Below, piece by piece: positions 7,874 to 16,686 of a stretch of DNA of 64,000 nucleotides; the stretch's first letter is position 1, and the number at the start of each line of letters is the position of its first letter. The notes beneath the pieces were generated by a model, which saw only the letters and a list, made by a program, of their open reading frames with translations, did no database searches and was not told the DNA's origin. The stretch is from Flavobacterium rhamnosiphilum (GTDB lineage: Bacteria; Bacteroidota; Bacteroidia; Flavobacteriales; Flavobacteriaceae). The stretch lies in assembly GCF_004349195.1 (NCBI RefSeq), contig NZ_SMLG01000001.1, positions 186,001 to 250,000 on the forward strand. The letters are read 5' to 3'. Made by a program: the position numbers and the translations under genes.

Positions 7874-10066
7874 TTATTTAATTGGTTCTTCAATTCTTCT
7901 TAAAAAATTAAAATCCAGTTGTTTTTTAACTAAATCGGCATTTTTTACTTTAACGTAAATTTCATCTCCTAATTGTAATAATTTACCCGAAGTTGCGCCA
8001 GTTAGTGCATATTGTTTTTCGTCAAAGGTGTAATAATCGTCTTTTATATCACGGATTCTACACATTCCTTCACATTTATTCTCGATGATTTCTACATAAA
8101 TTCCCCATTCCGTCACACCGGAAATTACACCTAAAAACTCTTGATCCTGATGATCTTGCATGTATTTTACCTGCATGTATTTGATAGAATCGCGCTCCGC
8201 ATTGGTTGCCAAACCTTCCATTGTGGAAGAATGAACACACTTCGTTTCATACGTTTCTTCATCGGCTGATTTTCCTCCGTCCAGATAATGCTGTAATAAT
8301 CGATGCACCATTACATCGGGATAACGACGAATAGGCGATGTAAAATGAGAATAATAATCAAAAGCCAAACCGTAATGTCCTATATTATCCGTAGAATATT
8401 TGGCTTTACTCATACTTCTAATTGCCAAAGTATCAATTAAATTCTGTTCTTTTTTACCATTCACTTCTTCCATCAACGCATTCAATGATTTCGAAATATC
8501 GCCTTTGTTACGGAAATCAATTTTATAACCAAACTTTGCAATTACTGTTTGCATAGCAATTAACTTATCTTCGTTAGGCTCATCGTGAATCCTGTAAATG
8601 AAGGTTTTCTTTTGTTTTCCAATGTATTCTGCTACTTTTTTATTCGCCAAAAGCATGAATTCTTCAATCAAATGATTCGCATCTTTTGATATTTTAAAAT
8701 AAACACCCTGAGGTTCACCCGCTTCATCTAAATTGAACTTCACTTCTACTTTATCAAAAGAAATGGCACCATCAGCCATTCTTCTTTTTCTAAAAATTTT
8801 AGCTAATTCGTCCATTTTTAAAGTCGCAGACACTATTTCTTCCGAAACTTGATACGAACTTCCAGTTATAGAAATTTCTTCGGGAATTACATCATCCTTG
8901 GTTTCTATAATGTATTGCGCTTCTTCGTACGAGAATCGTTGATCCGAATAAATTACAGTTCTACCAAACCATTGATTGACCACTTGTGATGTTTCGGTGA
9001 TTTCGAAAATAGCCGAAAACGTATATTTTTCTTCGTTTGGTCGTAATGAACAAGCAAAATTTGATAACACTTCCGGTAACATTGGCACTACTCGATCAAC
9101 TAAATAAACCGAAGTCGCTCTTTGATACGCTTCATCATCCAGGATTGTTCCTTCTTGAAGATAATGGGAAACATCGGCAATATGAATACCAATTTCGTAA
9201 TTACCATTCTCTAATTTTTTAAATGATAAAGCATCATCAAAATCTTTAGCATCTTTTGGATCAATGGTAAAAGTCAACGTATCTCGCATATCGCGACGTT
9301 TGGCAATTTCACTTTCTTCTATCGAGGTATCAATTTTTTGTGCAAATGTTTCTACTTCAATAGGAAACTCTGATGGCAATCCATATTCTGCAAGGATAGC
9401 ATGAATCTCTGTATCGTGTTCTCCAGGTTTCCCTAAAACTTTTATTACGGAACCAAAAGGACTATCCGCTCTGGCTGGCCAATCTTCGATATGAACCAAA
9501 ACTACATCGCCTTGCTCCGCCTCGCCTATTTTATCCTTTGGAATAAAAATATCAGTATACATTTTTGGATTGGCTGTAGAAACAAAAGCAAAATTAGCTT
9601 GAATGTCAATTACACCCACAAAGTCAGTTTTATTTCTTTCAATCACTTCAATCACTTCACCTTCAGGTCTTTTCCCTTTTCTTCGATTGTAAACATATAC
9701 TTTGACAATATCTTTGTCTAAAGCGTGGTTCAAATTATTGGTAGGAATAAAAACATCTTCTTCCATTTCAGGACAAACAAAATAAGCTGTTTTACGACCG
9801 GTCATGTCAATTTTACCTTCGTAGTAATCCTGACTCACTGCTTTTACTAAATATTTGCCAGGTTCTGATTCTATAATTTTATTTTGCGAAGCCAGAATCT
9901 TCAAATCTTTTATAATTTGATTTCTGCTTTGGGTATCATCCAGTTCCAGCTTTGCTCCTATTTGTTTGTAGTTGAATGCTTTATTAGCACTTTGCGATAA
10001 TATTTTTAGAATTTTATCAGAGAAATCTTTCTCTTTTTTTATCGGCTTTCTTAATCTTTTACTCAT
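7874..10066 (-). CDS. rnr: Ribonuclease R
   Basis: 730 residues. It is a processive 3'-5' exoribonuclease that degrades structured RNA. The domain order fits: an N-terminal winged-helix RNase B OB region (about 15-70), cold-shock domains (about 75-220), the RNB catalytic domain with the Asp cluster DPKDAKDFDDALSF (about 268-281), and a C-terminal S1 domain (about 640-720, EFLGVISGVTEWGIYVEI). HYGLAFDYYSHFTSPIRRYPD, the conserved end of RNB, is intact. It sits at the left border of the proposed origin region and is transcribed away from it. Confidence 0.96.
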   Translation of the reverse strand: MSKRLRKPIKKEKDFSDKILKILSQSANKAFNYKQIGAKLELDDTQSRNQIIKDLKILASQNKIIESEPGKYLVKAVSQDYYEGKIDMTGRKTAYFVCPEMEEDVFIPTNNLNHALDKDIVKVYVYNRRKGKRPEGEVIEVIERNKTDFVGVIDIQANFAFVSTANPKMYTDIFIPKDKIGEAEQGDVVLVHIEDWPARADSPFGSVIKVLGKPGEHDTEIHAILAEYGLPSEFPIEVETFAQKIDTSIEESEIAKRRDMRDTLTFTIDPKDAKDFDDALSFKKLENGNYEIGIHIADVSHYLQEGTILDDEAYQRATSVYLVDRVVPMLPEVLSNFACSLRPNEEKYTFSAIFEITETSQVVNQWFGRTVIYSDQRFSYEEAQYIIETKDDVIPEEISITGSSYQVSEEIVSATLKMDELAKIFRKRRMADGAISFDKVEVKFNLDEAGEPQGVYFKISKDANHLIEEFMLLANKKVAEYIGKQKKTFIYRIHDEPNEDKLIAMQTVIAKFGYKIDFRNKGDISKSLNALMEEVNGKKEQNLIDTLAIRSMSKAKYSTDNIGHYGLAFDYYSHFTSPIRRYPDVMVHRLLQHYLDGGKSADEETYETKCVHSSTMEGLATNAERDSIKYMQVKYMQDHQDQEFLGVISGVTEWGIYVEIIENKCEGMCRIRDIKDDYYTFDEKQYALTGATSGKLLQLGDEIYVKVKNADLVKKQLDFNFLRRIEEPIK

Positions 10067-10184
10067 AAATCTGTTCTTAAAAGTCTAAAATTACAAAATA
10101 CTAAACTGTTATCGGTAAAGAGTTCACAGTTTTAAAGAAAATATAACTTTAAAGAATAGTTGTATCTTTATAAAAACAATCAAA

Positions 10185-10418
10185 ATGGAAGACTTTCAAA
10201 CCATTGCAATTTTTAATTATTCACATGAAATTGTAGTACTGAAGCATTTATTGGAACAAGAAAAAATTAACTATTTTTTTGAAAACGAAACCTTAGTTTC
10301 AGTCGATCCATTTGGGAGTTTTGCTTACGGTGGAATCAAGCTTAAAATTCACATCAGTGATTTTGAAAAAGTACAAAAATTTTTAGACGACTTGAATAAC
10401 AATCTAACGATCGTTTAA
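10185..10418 (+). CDS. DUF2007 family protein (putative signal-transducing)
   Basis: 77 residues, close to the usual length of DUF2007 proteins. It begins MEDFQTIAIFNYSHEIVVLKHLLEQEKI, which is the family's typical opening (a strand, then a helix reading like a PII/ACT-type ferredoxin fold). The middle has DPFGSFAYGGIKLKI and the end is DFEKVQKFLDDL. The function is unknown in the literature I recall. A TATCTTTA box lies at 10163-10170. It is divergent from rnr and borders the large AT-rich gap. Confidence 0.8.
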   Translation: MEDFQTIAIFNYSHEIVVLKHLLEQEKINYFFENETLVSVDPFGSFAYGGIKLKIHISDFEKVQKFLDDLNNNLTIV

Positions 10419-10605
10419 AATAATTAAGAAGACTAAAATCTATTTTTTGAATTCTAATTTTTTCAAAGTTGTCAACATATATTTATATAAACAAAAAGAA
10501 AAATTAAATTTAAATTATTTTTAGGTTGTTATTATAGCGTGTTAATAGTCGCAATAAATTTATTTTAAAATGTATTGAAATCAAGTTTAAAGATGTTATA
10601 CGGAC

Positions 10606-10614
10606 TTATCAACA
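10606..10614 (+). promoter_or_regulatory. DnaA-box-like site TTATCAACA
   Basis: One-base variant of TTATCCACA, part of the cluster in the 10.4-11.16 kb gap. Confidence 0.55.
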
Positions 10615-10723
10615 TAGTTATTTTATACTAAAGTCTTCGTTTTAAAGTCTTTTTGAATTTTAATTAACAATGGTTAATAATCTAAAAGGAATAGTTTTTG
10701 TAAATAAGTACTTTTTAAAATTT

Positions 10724-10732
10724 TGTTGATAA
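10724..10732 (-). promoter_or_regulatory. DnaA-box-like site TTATCAACA
   Basis: Reads TGTTGATAA on the plus strand; the second exact copy in the cluster. The near copy TATTGATAA follows 21 bp later (10745-10753) in the same orientation. Confidence 0.55.
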
Positions 10733-10991
10733 ACTACTTTTTAATATTGATAACTATTCTAAAAATTCAACGAACTAAATTTGGATTTCTAATGTGGGTT
10801 TTGGATTACTTATTTTTTCATTACAACCCAAAAAAACTTCTAATATTCTATCTAAAGTTATGAACATCTTGTGTTAATTTAAAGTTAACTGAATATCAAG
10901 CGATTGCGTTTTGCTATTAACAATGTAAATTTTTAACATTTTAAATATAAAATCTACATTGATTCACAGCTATTTATAGATTTATTAAAAT

Positions 10992-11000
10992 TGTTGATAA
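10992..11000 (-). promoter_or_regulatory. DnaA-box-like site TTATCAACA
   Basis: Reads TGTTGATAA on the plus strand; the third exact copy in the cluster. Confidence 0.55.
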
Positions 11001-11129
11001 CTGCTAATCAAATAGTAATCTGACAGTTATACAATCTATTATCAATTTTTATTTTTAATGACTTTTATCAATTGTAATAATCAATCAAAGAAGCGAGATT
11101 TAAATTCTACAAAACTAAATTTCTTTATT

Positions 11130-11137
11130 TAAATTTG
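11130..11137 (+). promoter_or_regulatory. Putative -7 box (TAAATTTG) for rpiB
   Basis: TAAATTTG followed by CAC matches the Bacteroidota -7 consensus and lies 25 bp before the ATG. No -33 TTTG was seen. Confidence 0.45.
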
Positions 11138-11162
11138 CACCACACAACTTAATACATATAAA

Positions 11163-11591
11163 ATGAAAATCTCCATTGGAAACGATCACGCAGGACCAGA
11201 TTACAAAAAAGCAATTGTCGAAATGCTTAAAGCAAAAGGACATGAGGTAACTAATTACGGAACGGATTCTGCAGACAGTGTAGATTATCCTGATTATGGT
11301 CATGCTGTTGCAAAAGATGTATCAGAAGCAAAAGCTGATTTTGGAATTGTTATTTGCGGAAGCGGAAATGGAATTGCCATGACGGTGAATAAATATCCAA
11401 AAGTTAGAGCAGGTTTATGCTGGACAAAAGAAATAGCTGTTTTAACAAGGCTTCATAATAATGCGAATATTATTAGTATTCCCGCTCGTTTTACATCGAT
11501 TCCACAAGCAGTAGAAATGGTAGAAGCGTTCTTAAACACTGAATTTGAAGGAGGAAGACACCAAAATAGAGTGGATAAAATTTCTTGTTAG
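11163..11591 (+). CDS. rpiB: Ribose-5-phosphate isomerase B
   Basis: 142 residues, the family length. It interconverts ribose 5-phosphate and ribulose 5-phosphate in the pentose phosphate pathway (RpiB/LacAB family). The motifs present are the N-terminal GNDHAGPDYK (Asp8, His9 of the phosphate-binding region), GIVICGSGNGIAMTVNK with the catalytic Cys at residue 65, and WTKEIAVLTRLHNNANI with the conserved His. It is the first rightward gene after the proposed origin and appears to be a single unit. Confidence 0.95.
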   Translation: MKISIGNDHAGPDYKKAIVEMLKAKGHEVTNYGTDSADSVDYPDYGHAVAKDVSEAKADFGIVICGSGNGIAMTVNKYPKVRAGLCWTKEIAVLTRLHNNANIISIPARFTSIPQAVEMVEAFLNTEFEGGRHQNRVDKISC

Positions 11592-11601
11592 AATCTTTTT
11601 A

Positions 11602-11676
11602 TTGACTAAATTTACATTAATTCAGTCAGTGCGTTGACTGAATTTACATTAATTTAGTCAATACACTGACTGAATT
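11602..11676. repeat. 32-bp tandem repeat with internal dyads (operator-like)
   Basis: TGACT(A/G)AATT starts at 11603, 11635 and 11667, an exact 32-bp period. Units 1 and 2 each end with AATT(C/T)AGTCA, giving the inverted pair TGACTRAATT-N7-AATTYAGTCA (11603-11628 and 11635-11660); the third is a half unit. A 32-bp period equals about three helical turns. The array ends 45 bp before the DUF4143 ATPase start, so it probably binds a regulator of that gene. Confidence 0.75.
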
Positions 11677-11721
11677 ACTATTTTTTGATTATATTTGGTT
11701 TAGGTTTCTAAATCAAATAGA

Positions 11722-12864
11722 ATGGAAAATTATTTAAAAAGAGCGTTATTTCAAGATTTTGGTAAAAAAGTACTTTCTAATAAAGTATTGATTTTACTGG
11801 GCGCTCGTCGTGTTGGAAAAACTGAACTACTAAAAAATTATCTTCAAACTATTCCTGACGGAAGTTATTTGCAACTGAACGGAGAAGATATCAATGACGC
11901 TAATTTACTCAAAGAACGTTCCGTAGCGAATTACAAGCGATTATTACTCAATATTGATTTATTGGTTATAGACGAAGCCCAAACGATTCCTGATATTGGA
12001 CTTATTCTAAAACTAATTGTTGATTCTATTGATGGAATTAAAATTATTGCCACAGGTTCCTCCATATTTGATTTAAACAATACTCTTGGTGAACCATTAG
12101 TAGGACGAAAAAACACCTTATATCTTTTTCCATTAGCACAAATGGAATATTCCAAATACGAAAATTACAAACAAACTACAGAAAAATTAGAGGAAAGATT
12201 ACTTTTTGGAAGTTATCCGGAACTGATTCAATATTCAGATTGGGAGGATAAAAAAGAGTATTTGTATGAAATCATCAATTCGTATTTACTTAAAGATATT
12301 TTAGTTTTTGAAGGAATAAAACACGCCGATAAAATATATGATTTGCTGCGGTTGATAGCGTATCAATTAGGAAAAGAAGTTTCGTTGCAGGAATTAGCAA
12401 ATCAGTTGCAAATGTCTAAAAATACAGTTGCTACTTATTTGGATTTGCTTTCTAAAGTGTTTATTATCTTTAAAGTAGAAGGATTTAGCCGCAATCTTCG
12501 GAAGGAAATTGTGAAATCCAGCCGTTGGTATTTTTATGACAATGGCATTAGAAACGGAATCATTACTAATTTTAATCGATTGGATTTCAGAACAGATGTG
12601 GGCGATTTATGGGAAAATTACTTGGCAGTAGAACGCGTTAAAAAGCAAAATTATTTAAAAATAAAAAGCAATAATTATTTCTGGCGCACTTATGATCAGC
12701 AAGAACTAGACTGGCTTGAAGAAACAGCTGATAAATTGTCAGGATTTGAGTTTAAATGGAATGAGACTAAAAAAGTCAAAATTCCTGCCGCTTTCGCAAA
12801 AGCCTATCCGGATGCTACTTTTGAAGTCATTAACAAGAGTAATTATTTAGATTTTATAACATAG
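11722..12864 (+). CDS. ATP-binding protein, AAA_14 / DUF4143 family
   Basis: 380 residues. Walker A is GARRVGKT at 27-34 and Walker B is LLVIDEAQ at about 75-82. GTGSSIFDL-type sensor sequence (IATGSSIFDL) follows. A winged-helix segment (LQELANQLQMSKNTVATYLDLLSKVFII, about 220-250) and the C-terminal DUF4143 nuclease-like region (FYDNGIRNGI, DLWENYLAVE, ELDWLEE) complete the family layout. These ATPases are common accessory genes in Bacteroidetes; their role is not established. It is preceded by the 32-bp tandem repeat. Its 3' end overlaps the convergent DUF1294 gene by 22 bp. Confidence 0.9.
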   Translation: MENYLKRALFQDFGKKVLSNKVLILLGARRVGKTELLKNYLQTIPDGSYLQLNGEDINDANLLKERSVANYKRLLLNIDLLVIDEAQTIPDIGLILKLIVDSIDGIKIIATGSSIFDLNNTLGEPLVGRKNTLYLFPLAQMEYSKYENYKQTTEKLEERLLFGSYPELIQYSDWEDKKEYLYEIINSYLLKDILVFEGIKHADKIYDLLRLIAYQLGKEVSLQELANQLQMSKNTVATYLDLLSKVFIIFKVEGFSRNLRKEIVKSSRWYFYDNGIRNGIITNFNRLDFRTDVGDLWENYLAVERVKKQNYLKIKSNNYFWRTYDQQELDWLEETADKLSGFEFKWNETKKVKIPAAFAKAYPDATFEVINKSNYLDFIT

Positions 12865-13172
12865 AAATATGCTATAAAAACCTGCAGTATACCAATTAAA
12901 AAAAACTTCCATAAAAAAGACATTTTTGAAGTTTTATGTCGGAAAACAAGCATCGCTAACCCGGAACCAATTGTTCCGCCGATAAATGCGAAGCTTAAAA
13001 GTGTTTTTTCAGAAATTCTTCTTTTGTTTTTTATAGCCAATCGTTTATCATAGCCGGTTACCACAAAAGATAAGAAATTGAGAATCAAAAAACAATATAA
13101 TAAAACCATCATTGGTGTAAAAATAAGGATTAAAGATAGTGGTTGTTTGATTAATTTTTGATTAAATTTCAT
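12843..13172 (-). CDS. DUF1294 family membrane protein
   Basis: 109 residues. A hydrophobic N-terminal helix (about 10-38) is followed by the family signature YDKRLAIKNKRRISEKTLLSFAFIGGTIGSGLAMLVFRHKT (here GYDKRLA..RRI.E..LL..A..GG..G....M..FRHKT), and a last helix at about 86-106. DUF1294 proteins are short inner-membrane proteins sometimes fused to cold-shock domains; this one has none. The function is unknown. It is convergent with and overlaps the ATPase gene by 22 bp. Confidence 0.88.
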   Translation of the reverse strand: MKFNQKLIKQPLSLILIFTPMMVLLYCFLILNFLSFVVTGYDKRLAIKNKRRISEKTLLSFAFIGGTIGSGLAMLVFRHKTSKMSFLWKFFLIGILQVFIAYFYVIKSK

Positions 13173-13264
13173 ATATTACACTGTTTTTTTTACAATAAAA
13201 AAGGAATATATAAGGGCAAATTTAATTTAGTCTATCAATATTGTCTCTACAAAATTTTTAAATT

Positions 13265-14083
13265 ATGAGTCCAATAAAATTATTTGAACAAAAAAAAGTT
13301 AGAAGTCATTATGATGATGAAAAGGAAGTTTGGTACTTTTCGATTATAGATGTAATCGAAATATTATCGGGTTCTGATAGACCAAGAAAGTATTGGGCTG
13401 ATTTAAAATCAAAACTAAAAATAGAAGGAAGTGAACTGTCCGAAGAAATCGGACAGTTGAAAATGGAAGCATCTGATGGTAAGCAAAGGGCAACAGATGT
13501 GGCAGATACCGAGCAACTTTTAAGACTAATTCAATCTATTCCTTCTCCAAAAGCGGAACCTTTCAAACAATGGTTGGCAAAAGTGGGTTACGAAAGGATG
13601 CAAGAACTTGCCGATCCCGCACAAAGTTTGGATCGTGCCCGAGAAAATTGGCAAAAACTCGGACGAAGCGAAAAATGGATTCAGCAACGGATGACTGGGC
13701 AGGAGACCAGAAATAAACTTACCGATTATTGGAAAGAAAGCGGTGTAGAGAAATCCGATGAGTTTGCTTTATTGACCAACATTATTCATCAGGAATGGAC
13801 GGGATTATCAGTTAAGAAACATAAAGAAGTAAAAGGGTTGAAGTCTCAAAACCTGAGAGACCACATGAGCGAAGCTGAGTTAATTTTTACCGCTTTGGCG
13901 GAACTTTCCACCAGACAAATCGCCGAAACCGATGAAGCCAAAGGACTTATAGAAAATGCAAAAGCCAGTAAAAAAGGCGGAGCAATTGCAAAAAATGCCC
14001 GATTGGCACTGGAAGACAAAACAGGAAAAAGTGTAGTAACGGGAGAAAATTTTTTGCCATCAACACAAAAACAAGTGGAATAA
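13265..14083 (+). CDS. BRO-N / DinD-like protein (phage antirepressor family)
   Basis: 272 residues. The N-terminal Bro-N domain (about 5-110) shows WYFSIIDVIEILSGSDRPRKYWADLK and DVADTEQLLRLIQSIPSPKAEPFKQWLAKVGYERM, the latter a hallmark of Bro/ANT proteins. The C-terminal region (about 140-272; LTDYWKESGVEKSDEFALLTNIIHQEWTGLS) resembles E. coli DinD (DNA-damage-inducible protein D). DinD-type proteins are linked to the SOS response and inhibit RecA in E. coli. No phage genes accompany it. It lies 53 bp before tex on the same strand. Confidence 0.85.
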   Translation: MSPIKLFEQKKVRSHYDDEKEVWYFSIIDVIEILSGSDRPRKYWADLKSKLKIEGSELSEEIGQLKMEASDGKQRATDVADTEQLLRLIQSIPSPKAEPFKQWLAKVGYERMQELADPAQSLDRARENWQKLGRSEKWIQQRMTGQETRNKLTDYWKESGVEKSDEFALLTNIIHQEWTGLSVKKHKEVKGLKSQNLRDHMSEAELIFTALAELSTRQIAETDEAKGLIENAKASKKGGAIAKNARLALEDKTGKSVVTGENFLPSTQKQVE

Positions 14084-14136
14084 TCAAATGGAGAATTTCA
14101 AAACCATTTCAAAATATTAAATAGCATAAACTAGAA

Positions 14137-16260
14137 ATGACCAACATACAATTCATATCAAAATCCGTTGCTACAGCAGCGATAAACATTCAAAATACCG
14201 TTCAATTATTACAGGAAGATTGTACAATTCCATTCATTTCGCGTTATCGAAAAGACAAAACCGGCAATCTGGACGAGGTTTTTATTGAGCAAATTGCTAA
14301 ACTCCAAAAGGAGTATGAAGTGATTGTAAAACGCAAAGAAGCGATTTTAAAATCGATTCAGGAACAAAATGCGCTTAGTCCAGAATTAGAGAAAAAAATC
14401 CAACAGAGTTTTGAATTACAAGAACTGGAAGATTTTTATTTGCCATTCAAAAAGAAGAAAAAAACTAAAGCGGATGTTGCCCGCGAAAATGGATTAGAAC
14501 CGTTGGCTAAAATCATCATGGCGCAAAATAATGACGATGTCGATTTTATATCCACACAATATTTGAATGAAAATATTATCAATGAAGAATCAGCTTTGCA
14601 AGGAGCTAGAGATATTATTGCCGAATGGATCAACGAAAATATTTATGTTCGTAAACAATTGCGTAGGTTATTTGAGCGCAAAGCAACCATTACGACCAAA
14701 GTGGTAAAAACCAAAAAAGAAGAACAAGATGCTCAAAAATTCAACCAATATTTCGATTGGTCAGAACCTTTGACAAAAGCACCATCGCACCGATTGTTGG
14801 CAATGCTTCGTGCAGAAAATGAAGGTTTTATCAAGTTTAAAGTAGAAGTTGATATTAATGAAGCGTATGATATTATTGATGCGTTAGTTTTAAAAAGTCA
14901 AAATAAAACCACGCCACACGTTCAATTGGCTATCGAAGACAGCTACAAACGATTATTGAATCCGGCGATTTCAAATGAAGCTTTGCAAGAAGCCAAAGCT
15001 AAGGCTGATGCCAATTCTATTCAGGTTTTTGCGAACAATCTGGGGCAATTATTACTGGCGCCGCCTTTAGGTGAAAAACGAATTCTGGCAATTGATCCCG
15101 GATTTAGAAGCGGTTGTAAAATTGTTTGTTTGGACGAAAAAGGAGATTTGTTGTATAACGAAACCATTTATCCACATGCGCCTCAAAAAGAGGAAGCCAT
15201 GGCGATGAAAAAAATTCGTTCGATGGTGAATTCCTATAAAATTGATGCAATTTCAATAGGAAACGGAACCGCTTCGCGTGAAACGGAATTCTTCATTAGG
15301 AAAATAGCTTTCGATAAACCGGTTCAGGTTTTTATTGTTTCCGAAGCAGGAGCATCCGTGTATTCAGCTTCTAAAATTGCCAGAGATGAATTTCCTAATT
15401 ATGATGTCACAGTTCGAGGTTCGGTTTCTATCGGACGACGATTGAGTGATCCATTGGCGGAATTGGTAAAAATTGACCCAAAAGCCATTGGTGTAGGCCA
15501 ATACCAACACGATGTGGATCAAAATAAGTTGAAAGAAGAATTGGACAGTACGGTGATTCGGTGCGTGAATTCGGTTGGGGTAAACATCAACACGGCCAGT
15601 AAACATTTATTGAGTTATGTGAGTGGAATAGGAGAGAAGCTGGCCGAAAATATTGTACAATATCGTTCAGAAAATGGTCCTTTTCAAGATAGAAAACAAC
15701 TGAAAAAAGTCCCACGTTTGGGTGAAAAAGCGTATCAACAAGGTGCTGCATTTATTCGAATTTCGAATGCAAAAAATCCGTTGGATAATTCAGCCGTTCA
15801 TCCCGAGGCGTATGGAATTGTGGAGAAAATGGCAAAAGATTTGAAACTTACGGTGAATGATTTGATTGCCAACAAAGAGAAAACCGCTTTAATAAAACCA
15901 GAAAATTACATTACCCCCGAAATCGGTTTATTGGGATTGAAAGATATTATTAAAGAACTCGAAAAACCAGGATTAGACCCAAGAAAATCAGCCAAAGTAT
16001 TTGAATTTGACCCGAATGTAAAAACGATAAAAGATGTAAAAACAGGAATGGTTTTGCCTGGAATTGTCAATAACATTACCAATTTTGGTTGTTTTGTGGA
16101 TATTGGAGTAAAAGAAAGTGGTTTGGTTCACATTTCTCAACTCAAAGCAGGTTTTGTAAGCGATGTAAACGAAGTAGTGAAATTACATCAACACGTTACC
16201 GTAAAAGTTGTTGAAGTGGATGAGGATAGAAAGAGGATTCAGTTGAGTATGATACTTTAA
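14137..16260 (+). CDS. tex: Tex family RNA-binding transcription accessory protein
   Basis: 707 residues, near the usual length (about 720-780). The domains in order are an N-terminal helical Tex domain, the YqgF/RNase H-like fold starting at EKRILAIDPGFRSGCKIVCLD (about 310-330), HhH motifs (NTASKHLLSYVSGIGEKLAENIVQYR, about 485-510) and a C-terminal S1 RNA-binding domain (GMVLPGIVNNITNFGCFVDIGVKESGLVHISQL, about 638-670). Tex binds nucleic acid and affects transcription; the exact role varies between species. A strong bidirectional terminator follows. Confidence 0.95.
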   Translation: MTNIQFISKSVATAAINIQNTVQLLQEDCTIPFISRYRKDKTGNLDEVFIEQIAKLQKEYEVIVKRKEAILKSIQEQNALSPELEKKIQQSFELQELEDFYLPFKKKKKTKADVARENGLEPLAKIIMAQNNDDVDFISTQYLNENIINEESALQGARDIIAEWINENIYVRKQLRRLFERKATITTKVVKTKKEEQDAQKFNQYFDWSEPLTKAPSHRLLAMLRAENEGFIKFKVEVDINEAYDIIDALVLKSQNKTTPHVQLAIEDSYKRLLNPAISNEALQEAKAKADANSIQVFANNLGQLLLAPPLGEKRILAIDPGFRSGCKIVCLDEKGDLLYNETIYPHAPQKEEAMAMKKIRSMVNSYKIDAISIGNGTASRETEFFIRKIAFDKPVQVFIVSEAGASVYSASKIARDEFPNYDVTVRGSVSIGRRLSDPLAELVKIDPKAIGVGQYQHDVDQNKLKEELDSTVIRCVNSVGVNINTASKHLLSYVSGIGEKLAENIVQYRSENGPFQDRKQLKKVPRLGEKAYQQGAAFIRISNAKNPLDNSAVHPEAYGIVEKMAKDLKLTVNDLIANKEKTALIKPENYITPEIGLLGLKDIIKELEKPGLDPRKSAKVFEFDPNVKTIKDVKTGMVLPGIVNNITNFGCFVDIGVKESGLVHISQLKAGFVSDVNEVVKLHQHVTVKVVEVDEDRKRIQLSMIL

Positions 16261-16265
16261 AAAAC

Positions 16266-16303
16266 AAAAAAAAGGCTTTTCAAATTATGAAAAGCCTTTT
16301 TTT
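16266..16303. terminator. Bidirectional intrinsic terminator (tex / tatA)
   Basis: AAAAAAGGCTTTTC, loop AAATTAT, GAAAAGCCTTTTTTT: a long stem with A and T tails on each side, placed between the convergent stop codons of tex (16260) and tatA (16302). Confidence 0.85.
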
Positions 16304-16475
16304 ATTTTGTTTCTTCTTCTTTTTTATCAGCTGGTTGACTGTCTTTGGCTGCGTTTTTAAATTCTTTAATTCCGCTTCCTAGACCTTTCATTAGTTCTGG
16401 AATTTTTTTACCTCCAAAAAGTAATAAAACAATGGCCAATATAACAAGGATTTCTGTAACACCTATACTACTCAT
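16302..16475 (-). CDS. tatA: Sec-independent protein translocase TatA/TatE family
   Basis: 57 residues if started at the ATG at 16475 ([42 protein letters not shown]). The open frame extends 16 codons further upstream, but those residues do not fit the family, which begins right before the membrane helix. TatA forms the pore-like part of the twin-arginine translocase: one N-terminal transmembrane helix (4-20), the FGGKKIPEL hinge, an amphipathic helix and a charged tail. tatC and tatB are not in the window. Confidence 0.9.
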   Translation of the reverse strand: MSSIGVTEILVILAIVLLLFGGKKIPELMKGLGSGIKEFKNAAKDSQPADKKEEETK

Positions 16476-16661
16476 AATACGATAATTTATGCCGAAGCAA
16501 ATTTGTAATAAATCTAAGGGCAAAGGTAAATAGAATTAGTTAACTGAAACTCATTTTGATACATTTATTTGGTTTCAAAAGCGTTAAAAATTTATTAAAA
16601 ATAAATTTAGGTTAGGAAAAGTGAACAAAAACAAGCGAATACAATCAACGACAATAATTGT

Positions 16662-16669
16662 TATATTTG
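16662..16669 (+). promoter_or_regulatory. Putative -7 box (TATATTTG)
   Basis: Matches TAnnTTTG, 18 bp before the ATG at 16687. It could drive the 16687-19597 gene series. Confidence 0.4.
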
Positions 16670-16686
16670 TTCAATAATAAAAAAGT

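Larger units (their letters stand above)
10419..11162. other. Candidate chromosomal replication origin (oriC)
   Basis: A 744-bp gene-free stretch, very AT-rich even for this genome. It contains three exact TTATCAACA words: 10606-10614 (+), 10724-10732 (-) and 10992-11000 (-). These differ by one base from the DnaA box TTATCCACA. Near matches are TTGTCAACA at 10469-10477, TATTGATAA at 10745-10753, and TTATCAATT at 11039-11047 and 11065-11073. Genes on the left read mostly leftward and genes on the right mostly rightward, as expected around an origin. dnaA is not adjacent, which is common outside a few phyla. No protein, tRNA or riboswitch was seen in the stretch. Confidence 0.65.

Noticed and set aside
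11602..11676. Possible short CRISPR array because of the regular 32-bp period
   Set aside because: The whole 32-bp unit repeats, including the parts that would be spacers, there are fewer than three full units, and no cas genes are near.
13265..14083. BRO/antirepressor-type gene as a sign of a prophage
   Set aside because: No integrase, terminase, capsid, tail or lysis genes are nearby, and DinD-like proteins are common outside phages.
16476..16523. N-terminal extension of TatA (start at 16523)
   Set aside because: The extra 16 residues do not fit the TatA family and the ATG at 16475 starts right at the membrane helix.
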